Below, one piece after another: positions 49,469 through 58,941 of a stretch of 64,000 nucleotides of DNA; position 1 is the stretch's first letter, and each line of letters begins with the position of its first letter. Made by a program: the position numbers and the translations under genes. The stretch is taken from contig NZ_FOSQ01000014.1 of NCBI RefSeq assembly GCF_900114315.1, positions 1 through 64,000 of the forward strand. The letters run 5' to 3'. The notes beneath the pieces are model-generated. The model saw only the letters and a program-made list of their open reading frames with translations, had not been told where the DNA came from and made no database searches. Origin of the DNA: Falsiroseomonas stagni DSM 19981. GTDB taxonomy: Bacteria > Pseudomonadota > Alphaproteobacteria > Acetobacterales > Acetobacteraceae.

Positions 49469-50164
49469 ATGGACCTGACGCTCGACTGGCCGCGCATCGC
49501 GGCCGACCTGGACGCCACGGGTTGCGCGGTGACGCCGCCCCTGCTGGGCGCCGCCGACTGCACGGCCCTGGCCGCGCTGTATGACGACCCCGCCCCCTTC
49601 CGCAGCCGGGTCGTGATGGCGCGGCACGGCTTCGGGCGGGGCGAATACCGCTACTTCGCCTATCCCCTGCCGGACCCGCTGCCCGCGCTGCGCGCCGCGC
49701 TCTATGCCGGGCTAGCGCCGATGGCGGAGCGCTGGCGCCTGGCGATGGGCGGGGCCGGCGAGCCCTTTCCGACGTCGCTGGATGCCTTCCTGGCGCGCTG
49801 CCACGCGGCCGGTCAGGCCAAGCCCACGCCGCTGCTGCTGTCCTACGGCCCCGGCGACTACAACTGCCTTCACCAGGACCTCTATGGCCCGCATGTCTTC
49901 CCCTTGCAGGCCACCATCCTGCTCTCGGCACCGGGGCGGGATTTCGAGGGCGGTGAATTCGTGCTGACCGAACAGCGCCCCCGCATGCAGTCGCGGGTCG
50001 AGGTCGTGCCCCTGGCGCAGGGCCAGGCCGTGATCTTCGCCGTCAACCACCGGCCGGTGCAGGGCACCCGCGGCATCTACCGCGTCGCCATGCGCCATGG
50101 CGTCAGCCGCGTGCGGGCAGGTCTGCGCCGGACGCTGGGCATCATCCTGCATGACGCGGCCTGA
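49469..50164 (+). CDS. 2-oxoglutarate/Fe(II) oxygenase family protein
   Basis: A 231-residue protein. The Fe ligand pair HxD is in CLHQDLYG. The distal His and the 2-oxoglutarate-binding Arg fit the segment VAMRHGVSRVRAG near the C-terminus. The fold is of the double-stranded beta-helix prolyl-hydroxylase-like group. The preceding LLLSYGPGDYN corresponds to the strand before the HxD motif. The substrate is unknown. It ends 87 bp before ilvD. Confidence 0.8.
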   Translation: MDLTLDWPRIAADLDATGCAVTPPLLGAADCTALAALYDDPAPFRSRVVMARHGFGRGEYRYFAYPLPDPLPALRAALYAGLAPMAERWRLAMGGAGEPFPTSLDAFLARCHAAGQAKPTPLLLSYGPGDYNCLHQDLYGPHVFPLQATILLSAPGRDFEGGEFVLTEQRPRMQSRVEVVPLAQGQAVIFAVNHRPVQGTRGIYRVAMRHGVSRVRAGLRRTLGIILHDAA

Positions 50165-50251
50165 CCGTCTGGCCGAGGCGTGGCGCAGGGTCTAGATCGG
50201 GCTGGTGGCCGGGCCTGCCCGGCACCCAAACCCGGCACAGGACCGTCCACG

Positions 50252-52108
50252 ATGCCCCAGTACCGCAGCCGCACCACCACCCATGGCCGCAACATGGCCG
50301 GCGCGCGGGGCCTGTGGCGCGCCACCGGCATGAAGGACGGCGATTTCGGCAAGCCCATCATCGCCGTCGTCAACAGTTTCACCCAGTTCGTCCCCGGCCA
50401 CGTGCACCTGAAGGATCTGGGCCAGATGGTGGCGCGGGAGATCGAGGCCGCGGGCGGCGTGGCGAAGGAATTCAACACCATCGCGGTGGATGACGGCATC
50501 GCCATGGGGCATGACGGCATGCTCTACAGCCTGCCGTCGCGGGAGCTGATCGCCGACAGCGTCGAATACATGGTCAACGCGCATTGCGCGGATGCCATGG
50601 TCTGCATCTCCAACTGCGACAAGATCACGCCGGGCATGCTGATGGCGGCGATGCGCCTCAACATCCCCGCCATCTTCGTCTCCGGCGGGCCGATGGAAGC
50701 GGGCAAGGTGATCCATCGCGGCAAGAAGCGGTCGGTGGACCTGATCGACGCCATGATCGTCGCCGCCGATGCCAGCGTGACGGATGAGGAAGTGGCCGTC
50801 ATCGAACGCAGCGCCTGCCCGACCTGCGGCAGCTGCTCCGGCATGTTCACCGCCAATTCGATGAACTGCCTGACGGAGGCACTGGGCCTCGCGCTGCCGG
50901 GCAACGGCACCGTCCTGGCCACCCATGCGGATCGCAAGCGCCTGTTCCTGGAAGCCGGCCGCCGGATCGTCGAGATCACGCGCCGCCACTACGAGACCGA
51001 GGACATGTCCGTCCTGCCGCGCGCCATCGCCACGCGCACGGCATTCGAGAATGCGATGACGCTCGACATCGCCATGGGTGGCTCCACGAACACGGTGTTG
51101 CACCTGCTGGCGGCGGCGCAGGAAGGCCAGGTGGACTTCACCATGGCGGATATCGACCGCCTGTCCCGCCGTGTCCCCGTGCTGTGCAAGGTGGCGCCGA
51201 GCGTCGCCGATGTGCATGTGGAGGATGTGCACCGCGCCGGCGGCATCATGTCCATCCTCGGCGAGCTGGATCGTGCGGGACTGCTGGATACCTCCACCAG
51301 CCGCGTGGACAGCCCAACGCTCGGCGAAGCCCTGGCCGAATGGGACATCGCCGGCAAGGTCGATGACAGCGTGCTGGAATTCTTCAAGGCGGCACCGGGC
51401 GGCGTGCCGACGCAGGTCGCCTTCAGCCAGGCCGAACGATGGGAGAGCCTGGACACCGACCGCGCGACGGGCGTGATCCGCTCGAAGGAACACGCCTTCT
51501 CCGCCGATGGCGGTCTTGCCGTGCTGTTCGGCAACATCGCGGAGGAAGGCTGCATCGTGAAGACGGCCGGCGTCGATGCCTCCATCCTCAAGTTCACCGG
51601 CCCGGCCCGCGTCTTCGAAAGCCAGGATGCCTCGGTCGAGGCCATCCTCGGCAAGAAGGTGAAGGCCGGCGACATCGTGCTGGTGCGCTACGAAGGCCCG
51701 CGCGGCGGCCCGGGGATGCAGGAGATGCTCTACCCCACGAGCTACCTGAAGTCCGTCGGCCTCGGGAAGGCCTGCGCGCTGGTGACGGATGGCCGCTTCT
51801 CCGGCGGCTCCTCCGGCCTTTCCATCGGCCACCTGTCGCCGGAAGCCGCCGAGGGCGGCCTCGTCGGGCTGGTGGAGGAAGGCGACATCATCGAGATCGA
51901 CATCCCGAACCGCCGCATCCACCTGGCCGTGCCGGATGACGTGATCGCGGCGCGCCGCGCGGCGATGGAAGCGAAGGGCGATGCGGCGTGGCAGCCGGCG
52001 GAGCCGCGCAAGCGCGCCGTCTCCACCGCGCTCAAGGCCTACGCGGCGCTGGCGACCAGCGCATCGCGTGGCGCGGTGCGGGACCTCAACGGCCTGCGCC
52101 GGAAGTAG
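50252..52108 (+). CDS. ilvD: dihydroxy-acid dehydratase
   Basis: A 618-residue iron-sulphur enzyme that dehydrates 2,3-dihydroxy acids to 2-keto acids in valine, leucine and isoleucine synthesis. Cluster Cys are visible in [10 protein letters not shown] and [12 protein letters not shown]. Substrate motifs include [13 protein letters not shown] and [23 protein letters not shown] at 50252 fits the family start ([20 protein letters not shown]); the frame extends further upstream. The 3' end overlaps the convergent sensor-kinase gene by 23 bases. Confidence 0.95.
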   Translation: MPQYRSRTTTHGRNMAGARGLWRATGMKDGDFGKPIIAVVNSFTQFVPGHVHLKDLGQMVAREIEAAGGVAKEFNTIAVDDGIAMGHDGMLYSLPSRELIADSVEYMVNAHCADAMVCISNCDKITPGMLMAAMRLNIPAIFVSGGPMEAGKVIHRGKKRSVDLIDAMIVAADASVTDEEVAVIERSACPTCGSCSGMFTANSMNCLTEALGLALPGNGTVLATHADRKRLFLEAGRRIVEITRRHYETEDMSVLPRAIATRTAFENAMTLDIAMGGSTNTVLHLLAAAQEGQVDFTMADIDRLSRRVPVLCKVAPSVADVHVEDVHRAGGIMSILGELDRAGLLDTSTSRVDSPTLGEALAEWDIAGKVDDSVLEFFKAAPGGVPTQVAFSQAERWESLDTDRATGVIRSKEHAFSADGGLAVLFGNIAEEGCIVKTAGVDASILKFTGPARVFESQDASVEAILGKKVKAGDIVLVRYEGPRGGPGMQEMLYPTSYLKSVGLGKACALVTDGRFSGGSSGLSIGHLSPEAAEGGLVGLVEEGDIIEIDIPNRRIHLAVPDDVIAARRAAMEAKGDAAWQPAEPRKRAVSTALKAYAALATSASRGAVRDLNGLRRK

Positions 52109-53435
52109 CGCCGGCGCCGCGGCGCGGCAGCACCAGCAGGGCGCGAAGGCCTCCCTTCGCGCCCTCTGCCAGTTCCAGGGAACCGCCGGCCAGCGCCGCC
52201 AGATCCCGCACGATGGCCAGGCCGAGGCCGCTGCCAGGCTTGGCCTCATCCAGCCTCACGCCCCGCGCCATGGCGTCACCCGCCGCCAGGCCCGGCGTCA
52301 GGCCGGGGCCGTCATCCTCCACCGCGATGCGCATGGTATCGCCCTCCGCGGCGATGGTGACGGTGACGGTGGCGCCGGCCCATTGGCAGGCATTCTCCAT
52401 CAGATTGCCCAGCATCTCCGTCAGGTCCTGCGCATCGGCGCGCAGCCGCGCGCGGGCATCGCCCTGGACCGTGATGGCGATACCGCGGAACAGCCGCCGC
52501 AGCGCCTGCGCCACTTCCTCCACCAGCGCCAGCGGCGCGACCTCCGCCGCACCAGCCGCCAGGGCGGCGCTGCGGGCGCGGGCCAGGTGGTGCTGCACCA
52601 GGCGATCCAGCGCCGCGGCTTCCGCCCGCGCCACGGGGATGGCGGGGGGCGATGCCTCCAGCGCGTTGCGCAGCACGGCGATCGGCGTCTTCAGGGCGTG
52701 GGCGAGGTTGCCGAGATGGGTCCGGGCCATGGCCACCGTATCCCGGTTCTGGCGGATCAGCGCATCCACCTCCGTCACCAGGGGCGCGATCTCCGATGGC
52801 GCGGGCATCGCCAGGGCCTCCCGCTCCCCGGCCCGGACCTCGGCCAGCGCGCGGCGGATGCGGCGCAGCGGCGCCAGGCCCACCACGACCTGCAGCACCA
52901 CGCCGCCCACGAGCCCCACGCCCAGCAGCAGGAACACCAGCCCGAGGCCGCGCTGTAGCCGCGCCACCTCCGCCATTGTCGCGGCGCGGGAAAGTGCGAC
53001 AGCGACATGCAGCGGCGCCGCGCCATCGGGCAGCAGCAGGTCGCGCTCCGCCATCAGCAGCGGCTCCCCGCGCGGGCCGGTGGCCTGGCGCAGCAGCACC
53101 CCGGCATGGTCACGCGATGCCGCCGGCAGCGACTGGTCCCAGAGGGAGCGGGAGGTGACGACCCCGCCATCCGGCCCCGTCACCTGCCAATAGGCGCCGG
53201 AGAAGGGTGCCTCGAAATCCGCACCGGCCGGGGAACGGGCCAGGCTGGCCTGGCCCGCCGCATCGACCTCCACCGCCGCCGCCAGGCTGTCGAGCACGGC
53301 GCCGAGGCGGGCTTCCAGCGCGGCCTCGATCTGCGCCGTCACGATGCCGGTCACGAACCAGGCGGCGCCGCCCAGCCCCGCCGCCACCCAGAGCCCCGCC
53401 AGCAGCGCCAGCCGCAGCGTGAGGGAGCGCATCAC
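52086..53435 (-). CDS. sensor histidine kinase, QseC/PhoQ-like
   Basis: A 449-residue kinase. It has an N-terminal helix (about 6-28), a periplasmic sensor, a second helix (about 158-183) and a HAMP-like segment. The His box is [14 protein letters not shown], the variant used by QseC and PhoQ relatives. The ATPase domain shows [16 protein letters not shown] and [13 protein letters not shown]. It should phosphorylate the regulator encoded immediately upstream, whose stop overlaps its start by four bases. The overlap with ilvD is convergent. Confidence 0.88.
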   Translation of the reverse strand: MMRSLTLRLALLAGLWVAAGLGGAAWFVTGIVTAQIEAALEARLGAVLDSLAAAVEVDAAGQASLARSPAGADFEAPFSGAYWQVTGPDGGVVTSRSLWDQSLPAASRDHAGVLLRQATGPRGEPLLMAERDLLLPDGAAPLHVAVALSRAATMAEVARLQRGLGLVFLLLGVGLVGGVVLQVVVGLAPLRRIRRALAEVRAGEREALAMPAPSEIAPLVTEVDALIRQNRDTVAMARTHLGNLAHALKTPIAVLRNALEASPPAIPVARAEAAALDRLVQHHLARARSAALAAGAAEVAPLALVEEVAQALRRLFRGIAITVQGDARARLRADAQDLTEMLGNLMENACQWAGATVTVTIAAEGDTMRIAVEDDGPGLTPGLAAGDAMARGVRLDEAKPGSGLGLAIVRDLAALAGGSLELAEGAKGGLRALLVLPRRGAGATSGAGR

Positions 53436-54091
53436 CCGGCGGCCAGGCGGTAGCCCTGCCCGCGCAGCGTCTCGATCATCCCCTCCCCCAGCTTCTTGCG
53501 CAGCCGCCCGACCACGACTTCCAGCGTGTTGCTGTCCCGGTCGAAATCCTGCGCGTAGAGGTGTTCCGTCAGTTCGGTCTTGGAGACGACCTGGCCGGCA
53601 TGATGCGCGAGATAGGCGAGCAGCCGGTATTCCAGCGCGGTGAGCCGCACCGCCGCGCCATCCAGCATCACGCGCGCCGCGGCCGTATCCACCACCAGCC
53701 GGCCGAGCGTGATATCGGCCCGCGCCTGGCCATGGGCGCGCCGCACCAGCGCCTGCACCCGCGCCACCAGCTCCGCCATCATGAAGGGTTTCGCCAGATA
53801 GTCGTCGGCGCCGGCATTCAGCCCGGCCACCTTCTCCGTCCAGCCATCGCGCGCGGTCAGGATCAGCACGGGCATGGACCGCCCCGCGGCGCGCCAGCGG
53901 CGCAGGACCGTCATGCCATCCAGCACCGGCAGGCCGAGGTCGAGCACCACGGCGTCATAGGGCTCCGTATCCCCGAGGAAGTGACCTTCCTCCCCATCCG
54001 GCGCGACATCGACGGCGAAATGCGCCTCCTCCAGCGCCGCGCGAAGCTGCCCGGCCAGGGTCGCGTGGTCCTCCACCACCAGCAGGCGCAT
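53432..54091 (-). CDS. OmpR-family response regulator, QseB-like
   Basis: A 219-residue regulator. The receiver has phospho-Asp 51 (AVVLDLGLPVLDG) and KPF. The winged-helix DNA-binding domain has LTALEYRLLAYLAHHAGQVV and RLRKKLGEGMIETLRGQGYR. It is co-translated with the kinase and overlaps the preceding PepSY gene by one base (TGATG). Likely targets include the divergent PepSY/cytochrome b561 genes. Confidence 0.9.
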   Translation of the reverse strand: MRLLVVEDHATLAGQLRAALEEAHFAVDVAPDGEEGHFLGDTEPYDAVVLDLGLPVLDGMTVLRRWRAAGRSMPVLILTARDGWTEKVAGLNAGADDYLAKPFMMAELVARVQALVRRAHGQARADITLGRLVVDTAAARVMLDGAAVRLTALEYRLLAYLAHHAGQVVSKTELTEHLYAQDFDRDSNTLEVVVGRLRKKLGEGMIETLRGQGYRLAAG

Positions 54092-54426
54092 CAGGGGCGT
54101 TCCTGCACCGGGCCGCGGCTGCGCAGCAATGCACCCGTGGCGGCATCGAGCTTGAGTTCGAAGACCCGGCCGGAGGGGGGCAGGAGCTTGAACTCATAGA
54201 CCCAGCGCTCGTCCTCACGCTCCAGCTCCGTCTCGATCACCCGGCCGATCCAGCGGCGCTCCACCTCCGCCAGCAGATCCGCCAGCGGGCGGATCTCCCC
54301 GGCGGCCAGCGCGGCGCGGGCACGTTCATGGCCGCGCCTGTCAACGCTCCGGCCCTCGCGCCGGTCATCGGCGCGGGCGGGCGATGCCAGCAGCAGCAGG
54401 GAGAGAAGGAGAAGGGCGCGGCGCAT
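54091..54426 (-). CDS. periplasmic PepSY-domain protein
   Basis: A 111-residue protein with a signal peptide (cleavage after ARA near 19). A PepSY domain follows (RAALAAGEIRPLADLLAEVE, YEFKLLPPSGRVFELKLDAA). It is the first gene of the regulator/kinase unit. PepSY proteins next to QseBC-type systems are a known arrangement and may feed an envelope signal into the kinase. Confidence 0.8.
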   Translation of the reverse strand: MRRALLLLSLLLLASPARADDRREGRSVDRRGHERARAALAAGEIRPLADLLAEVERRWIGRVIETELEREDERWVYEFKLLPPSGRVFELKLDAATGALLRSRGPVQERP

Positions 54427-54554
54427 GGCAGGCAGGCTGGCATCCCGAAGCTGAATGGCGGCTGAACCGCCGCCTCAGGCTGGGTTCAGGCGGGGGCCGC
54501 CAGAGTGCGCCCCGTTGCAGCCCACCCGCAACGGCACAGACGGAGAGAACCGAC

Positions 54555-54857
54555 ATGACCCGCACCCGCATCCTCGCCGCCCCGCTGGCCCTGGCCCTCG
54601 CCGCCGGGCTGCCCATGGCGGCCTTCGCCTCCCCGGAGCGCGACCAGCGCCGCAGCGAGGAACAGCGCGCCATCACCGCCGCCACGGTGGACGCCGCCGG
54701 CGCCATCGCGGCCGTCAGGGCCGCCGGCTACGGCACCATCCGCGAAGTGGATTGGGAGCGTGGCGCCTGGGCCGTGAAGGCGACCGACAGCGCCGGCCAG
54801 CGCGTGGCGCTGCGCGTTGATGCGCAATCCGGCGCCGTCACACCGCGCCAGCGCTGA
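54555..54857 (+). CDS. periplasmic PepSY-domain protein
   Basis: A 100-residue protein with a signal peptide (cleavage near AFASP). A PepSY-like domain follows (AIAAVRAAGYGTIREVDWER, ALRVDAQSGAVTPRQR). It is divergent from the other PepSY gene across a 128-bp promoter region and leads into the cytochrome b561 gene 61 bases later. It is probably regulated by the adjacent two-component system. Confidence 0.78.
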   Translation: MTRTRILAAPLALALAAGLPMAAFASPERDQRRSEEQRAITAATVDAAGAIAAVRAAGYGTIREVDWERGAWAVKATDSAGQRVALRVDAQSGAVTPRQR

Positions 54858-54918
54858 TCCCGACCGCGCCCGGCCATCAGGCCGGGCGCTCCCCGCGGCC
54901 CGAACCGGACACACCGCC

Positions 54919-55521
54919 ATGACCAGCATCACCGCCGACATCCTGCCGACCAGCGCCCCGCCCCGCCACGGCGCCACCACCATCGCGCTGCACTGGGGCG
55001 CCGCCCTCGTGCTGGTCGCGGCCTTCGGCCTCGGCCTGCTGATGGAGGAATGGCCGCGCGGCCCGCAGCGCGACATGGCGATGATGATCCACTACAGCCT
55101 CGGCACGCTGGTGCTGGCGACGGTCATGCTGCGGCTGCTGCGGCGCCTGCTGCTGCCCGGCCCGGTGAAGCCCGATGCGGGGCTGGCCGGGAAGGCCGCG
55201 CTGGCCGTGCACGGGATGCTCTACGCCCTGATGGTCGCCATGCCCGTGACCGGCGCCATGGACCGCTGGGCGCGCGGCCGCCCGCTGCGGCTGTTCGGCG
55301 ACAACCTGATCCCCGCCCCCTTCCCGATCGGCGGCGGCAAGCTGTGGATCGAGGCGCATGAACTGATGGCATGGGCGCTGGTCGCCCTCGTCGCCGCCCA
55401 TGCCGGTGCCGCGCTGTGGCACCACTTCATCCAGCGCGACGATGTGCTGCGCCGGATGCTGCCCGGTCGCCCCGGCGTCGCCGCCGGGTCGATGGGTCAG
55501 CCCGGCATCACCGCCGGATAG
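54919..55521 (+). CDS. cytochrome b561-type membrane protein
   Basis: A 200-residue protein with four predicted helices. The His residues expected to hold b-type haem are in IALHWGAALV, MMIHYSLG, AVHGMLYALM and VAAHAGAALWHHF. Such proteins transfer electrons across the inner membrane, for example from quinol. Its last 25 bases overlap the convergent racemase-fold gene, whose stop is at 55497. Confidence 0.85.
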   Translation: MTSITADILPTSAPPRHGATTIALHWGAALVLVAAFGLGLLMEEWPRGPQRDMAMMIHYSLGTLVLATVMLRLLRRLLLPGPVKPDAGLAGKAALAVHGMLYALMVAMPVTGAMDRWARGRPLRLFGDNLIPAPFPIGGGKLWIEAHELMAWALVALVAAHAGAALWHHFIQRDDVLRRMLPGRPGVAAGSMGQPGITAG

Positions 55522-56306
55522 ACCGGGCCGTAATAGCGGCGGAGCTCCTCGATCTGGCCCGGCGGTGGCTGCCCATAGGCGCCCCGCCGGCTGGCATAGC
55601 GCCCGCCCATGGCGCGGGAGAGGCGCACCGCCGCCTGCCCCGCCTGCACAAGCGCCATGGGGCCGCACAGCACCGGCGTGTCCTTCACCGTCTCATGCAC
55701 CCCGGCCTCCGCCAGCAGCACCATGGCCACGCCGACGGCGGGGATCACCACCTCCGCCCCCTTCGCCACGCAGGCCTCCGCCGCCGCATGGAACTGGCCA
55801 AGAATGCGCTCCCGCTGCTCACCGGGGCTGAAGGCAGCATCGAGGTCCACGAGGCGATCGACCGCCATCCGCTCCACCGCCACGACGCGCGTGTTCAGGC
55901 CATAGACGGAAACATTCTCCAGGATGCGGGAGTAGTGCTTGTCGTTGGACACGACGAGGCCAACCGTCACGCCCATCTGGCAGGCCGTGAACAGCGAGGA
56001 TTCGCACAGCCCCAGCACCGGGATCCGCGCCATCTCCCGCGCCGTGCGCAACCCCGGATCGGCGATGTTGCCGAGCAGCACGGCGTCGAAGCCCTCGGCC
56101 TCCGCGCGCTCCACATTCTCCAGCACCTCGATCGTCTCGATGAATTCGAGGCGCCGGTACTGGTCACCGACGCCGCCGCGCTTCTCGATCCCATGCACCT
56201 CGATCACCGTGCCGGGATCGGTCGCCTGCGCCAGCACACGGCGCAGCGCGGCCTGGTAGGCGGGCCAGGCATCGGGACGGGTGAGCGACTGGTACCAGAG
56301 TTTCAT
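55497..56306 (-). CDS. Asp/Glu-racemase-fold protein lacking both catalytic cysteines (copy 1)
   Basis: A 269-residue protein of the aspartate/glutamate/hydantoin racemase superfamily (GFDAVLLGNIADPGLRTARE, IPVLGLCESSLFTACQMG). Active members use two Cys, one at the end of the strand before the GDPG-like loop and one in a GCAG-like motif. Here these positions are Asn80 and Val191. It probably does not do classical two-base racemisation and may bind or isomerise another acid. It is the last gene of the eight-gene operon, five bases after a Bug gene. It is a paralogue of 59939-60748. Confidence 0.8.
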   Translation of the reverse strand: MKLWYQSLTRPDAWPAYQAALRRVLAQATDPGTVIEVHGIEKRGGVGDQYRRLEFIETIEVLENVERAEAEGFDAVLLGNIADPGLRTAREMARIPVLGLCESSLFTACQMGVTVGLVVSNDKHYSRILENVSVYGLNTRVVAVERMAVDRLVDLDAAFSPGEQRERILGQFHAAAEACVAKGAEVVIPAVGVAMVLLAEAGVHETVKDTPVLCGPMALVQAGQAAVRLSRAMGGRYASRRGAYGQPPPGQIEELRRYYGPVYPAVMPG

Positions 56307-56310
56307 GCGT

Positions 56311-57285
56311 TCACTCCGCCCGGATATTGGCGCCGCGGATCACCTCGCCCCAGGACCGGCCCTCGCTGGACAGGCGCTGCGCGAAGCTCTCGATGCTGCC
56401 GCCCAGCGGCTTCGCGCTGAGGCGTTCCAGCGCGGCGGTCATGGTGGGGGAGGCGATGCTCTCGGCCAGCACGGCATGCAGGCGCTGCGTCGTCTCCGCC
56501 GGCAGGCCGGCGGGCGCCATGATGCCCCACCAGACCGTGACGTTGATGCCCTCGATCCCCTGTTCGGCGAAGGTCGGCGAGTCCGGCAGCGCGGGGTGGC
56601 GCTGGCGGTCGGCGACGCCAAGCACCTTGAACTGCCCGCCGCGGATCAGCGGCAGCGCCTGCGCCAGGTTGGTGAACATCATGGAAAGCCGCCCGGCCTG
56701 AAGATCCGTCATCGCCGGCGCGCCACCGCGATAGGGGACATGCACGATGTCGATCCCCGCGCGCAGCTTCAGCAATTCGCTGGCCAGGTGCTCCGTGGTG
56801 CCGGAACCGCCGGAGCCGAAGGTGTAGAAGCCGGGCCGCGCACGCGCCATGGCGATGAAGGCGCGCGCGTCATTCGCCTCGAACCCCGGCGGCGCGATCA
56901 TGACGGAGGGCACCTCCCCCACCAGCATCAGCGGCGCCAGCTGCGTCGCCTGGTCGTAGGTCAGGCTCGGATAGAGATGCGGGTTCACGATGACGGAGGG
57001 AGAGGCCATGAGCAGCGTCGTGCCATCCGGCGCGGATCGCGCGACATGCTCCATGGCGATGTTGCCGCCGCCGCCGGTGCGGTTCTCCACCACCACGGTC
57101 TGGCCGAGCCGCGGTCCGATCTCCTGCGCCACCAGCCGCGCCACGATGTCCACCGCGCCGCCGGCGCCGAAGGGCACGATGATGCGGATGGTGCGGCCGC
57201 CGGCGACCGGCTGCGCGAGGGCGGGCATGGCGAGGGCGGCAGCAGCCGCGCCAAGCACGGCGCGACGAGTGGGATGGGCGCGCAT
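56311..57285 (-). CDS. Bug-family tripartite tricarboxylate transporter binding protein
   Basis: 324 residues. The signal peptide is near ALAQP. Bug signatures are RTIRIIVPFGAGGAVDIVAR, ENRTGGGGNIAMEHVA and VPYRGGAPAMTDLQAGRL. It lies between the isochorismatase-fold and racemase-fold genes, so it probably binds the compound they act on. Upstream are two GGATACA direct repeats (57288-57306), of unknown meaning. Confidence 0.88.
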   Translation of the reverse strand: MRAHPTRRAVLGAAAAALAMPALAQPVAGGRTIRIIVPFGAGGAVDIVARLVAQEIGPRLGQTVVVENRTGGGGNIAMEHVARSAPDGTTLLMASPSVIVNPHLYPSLTYDQATQLAPLMLVGEVPSVMIAPPGFEANDARAFIAMARARPGFYTFGSGGSGTTEHLASELLKLRAGIDIVHVPYRGGAPAMTDLQAGRLSMMFTNLAQALPLIRGGQFKVLGVADRQRHPALPDSPTFAEQGIEGINVTVWWGIMAPAGLPAETTQRLHAVLAESIASPTMTAALERLSAKPLGGSIESFAQRLSSEGRSWGEVIRGANIRAE

Positions 57286-57326
57286 TCTTGTATCCTCCCT
57301 GTATCCTACTCAGTCTGCGCCAGATC

Positions 57327-57349
57327 GGCGGCGCCCTTCAAGCGCCGCC
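57327..57349 (-). terminator. GC hairpin inside the operon
   Basis: GGCGGCGC-CCTTCAA-GCGCCGCC, an 8-bp perfect stem, lies 9 bases after the isochorismatase-fold gene and 42 bases before the next Bug gene. There is no T-run. It could cause partial termination or protect the upstream mRNA, giving unequal expression along the operon. Confidence 0.35.
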
Positions 57350-57357
57350 TTGGGGGC

Positions 57358-57939
57358 TCAGGCCGTGAAGTCGATGGCGTCCGAGGTCGTGAAGGTCGCG
57401 AAGCGCTGCAGAGCGCGGATCGCGGCGTCCTGGTCCTCCTGCGTCGCGCAGGCGCAGCAATCCTCCAGCACCGTCATGACGTAGTCCCGGTCATGCCCGT
57501 CCCGCACGCAGCCCTGCACCACGGCCACGGTGGAAACGCCGGAGCAGATGATGCGCTGGATGCCATGCGCGCGCAGGATCGCTTCCAGGTTGGTCGCGTA
57601 GAAGGGGCTGACGCGGTGCTTGACGATGTCGAAATCGCCGGGCTGCGGTGCCAGGTCCTTGTGCACCTCCGTGCCCCAGGTCCCGAGCTTGAACAGCCCA
57701 TGCTGCTTCGCGCCGTTGAAGATGACGGAGGTGGACGGAGCCTCCCGGTAGTCGGGGGAGAAGCCGACGCGCACATAGCCGATGGGCACGCCCGCCGCGC
57801 GCGCCTTGGCGATGGCGTTCGCGGTCTTCGGGATGATGCCGCGGCCCTGCACCTGGGCGCCCAGCGGCCCCTTGCCGTTCGGCCCATCGGCCGAGACGAG
57901 ATCGTTTTCCATGTCGAGGACGAGGTAGATCGACTTCAT
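57358..57939 (-). CDS. isochorismatase-fold protein lacking the catalytic cysteine
   Basis: 193 residues. The Asp (YLVLDMENDLV, Asp9) and Lys (FDIVKHRVSPFY, Lys107) of the cysteine-hydrolase triad are present. The segment that normally reads G-V-x-T-N-x-C-V is GVSTVAVV here, so the nucleophilic Cys is Val140; a Cys four residues later (144) is not in the same place. Loss of Cys also occurs in PhzD, which hydrolyses a vinyl ether without a covalent intermediate. It is likely to act on a substrate taken up by the neighbouring Bug proteins. ATG at 57939 begins the first strand; upstream codons belong to the spacer. Confidence 0.82.
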   Translation of the reverse strand: MKSIYLVLDMENDLVSADGPNGKGPLGAQVQGRGIIPKTANAIAKARAAGVPIGYVRVGFSPDYREAPSTSVIFNGAKQHGLFKLGTWGTEVHKDLAPQPGDFDIVKHRVSPFYATNLEAILRAHGIQRIICSGVSTVAVVQGCVRDGHDRDYVMTVLEDCCACATQEDQDAAIRALQRFATFTTSDAIDFTA

Positions 57940-57955
57940 CGTATGTATTCCCGTT

Positions 57956-58930
57956 TCAATCGTCGAGCTTGATGCCAAGGCGTTCCACCCGCGCCCGCCA
58001 CACCGCGTCATCTTCCGCGAGGTAGCTGATGAAGCGCGCGCGATCCTGCGTATCCGCGAGCAACCCATTGGGCGTGAGGAATTCCAGCGCCGCCGGCGTC
58101 CGCACGAAAGCCTGGGTTTCCTGCGCGATGCGCTCCGCGATGGCGGCGGGCGTACCGGGCGGCGCGAGGATGGCGAGCCAGAGATCGCCCGCCAGGTTGA
58201 TACCCTGTTCCGTCAGCGTCGGCACCTGCGGGATGGCGGAGAAGCGCTGCGCCGTCGCGACGCCAAGGATGGGCAGGCGCCCCTGCTGGCCGATGGCCAC
58301 CGCGACCGGCAGCATCATCGCATCGACCTGGTCACCCAGCAGCGCCTGCACGGCGGGGGCGGCGCCCTGGAAGGGGATGTGCTGCATCTCCGTCCGCGTC
58401 TCGAACTTCATCGTCTCCATCATCACCTGCGACGTGCTGGCAATACCCCAGGAGGCGAAGGTCAGCGGGTTGCTGGCGCGCGAGCGTGCCAGCGCCACGA
58501 ATTCCTGCGCCGTCTTCGGCCCGAGTCCCGGCCGCGTGACAAGCGAGAAGACAAGCCGCGCCACGGCGGAAACCGGCACGAAGCTCTGCGGCTGGTAGGG
58601 CAGACGGCGATAGACCACGGGGTTCACGGAATGCGTATCCGCCGTGGTGAAGATCAGCGTGTGCCCGTCCGGCGCCGCCTGCTGCACCGCCTGGCTGCCG
58701 AGGATGCCGTTGGCACCCGGCCGGTTCTCCACCACCGCCGGCTGGCCGAGCCGCGTGGTGAGTTCCCGCGCCACCCAGCGCGCGACGAGGTCCGTCGCGC
58801 CCCCCGGCGGATAGGCGACGACGAGGCGCACGGGACGCGTCGGGGCCCAGGCCTGGGCGCGCGCCGCGCCGGGAAGCATGGCGATGGCAGGCGCCGCGAG
58901 CATGAGCCCGCGGCGAGAGGGCATGGTCAT
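57956..58930 (-). CDS. Bug-family tripartite tricarboxylate transporter binding protein
   Basis: 324 residues. The signal peptide is near ARAQA. Bug motifs are RPVRLVVAYPPGGATDLVAR and ENRPGANGILGSQAVQQA. AAGGGG lies close to the ATG at 58930, a better start than that at 58945, which overlaps the upstream stop. It is third of the Bug genes when the operon is counted from its distal end. It has the same general fold as its neighbours but different residues in the pocket loops. Confidence 0.88.
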   Translation of the reverse strand: MTMPSRRGLMLAAPAIAMLPGAARAQAWAPTRPVRLVVAYPPGGATDLVARWVARELTTRLGQPAVVENRPGANGILGSQAVQQAAPDGHTLIFTTADTHSVNPVVYRRLPYQPQSFVPVSAVARLVFSLVTRPGLGPKTAQEFVALARSRASNPLTFASWGIASTSQVMMETMKFETRTEMQHIPFQGAAPAVQALLGDQVDAMMLPVAVAIGQQGRLPILGVATAQRFSAIPQVPTLTEQGINLAGDLWLAILAPPGTPAAIAERIAQETQAFVRTPAALEFLTPNGLLADTQDRARFISYLAEDDAVWRARVERLGIKLDD

Positions 58931-58941
58931 GGCGTTCCCCT

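Noticed and set aside
57288-57306. GGATACA direct repeats as an operator
   Set aside because: Two copies 11 bases apart, one overlapping the ribosome-binding region of the Bug gene; too short and not palindromic, no supporting second locus.
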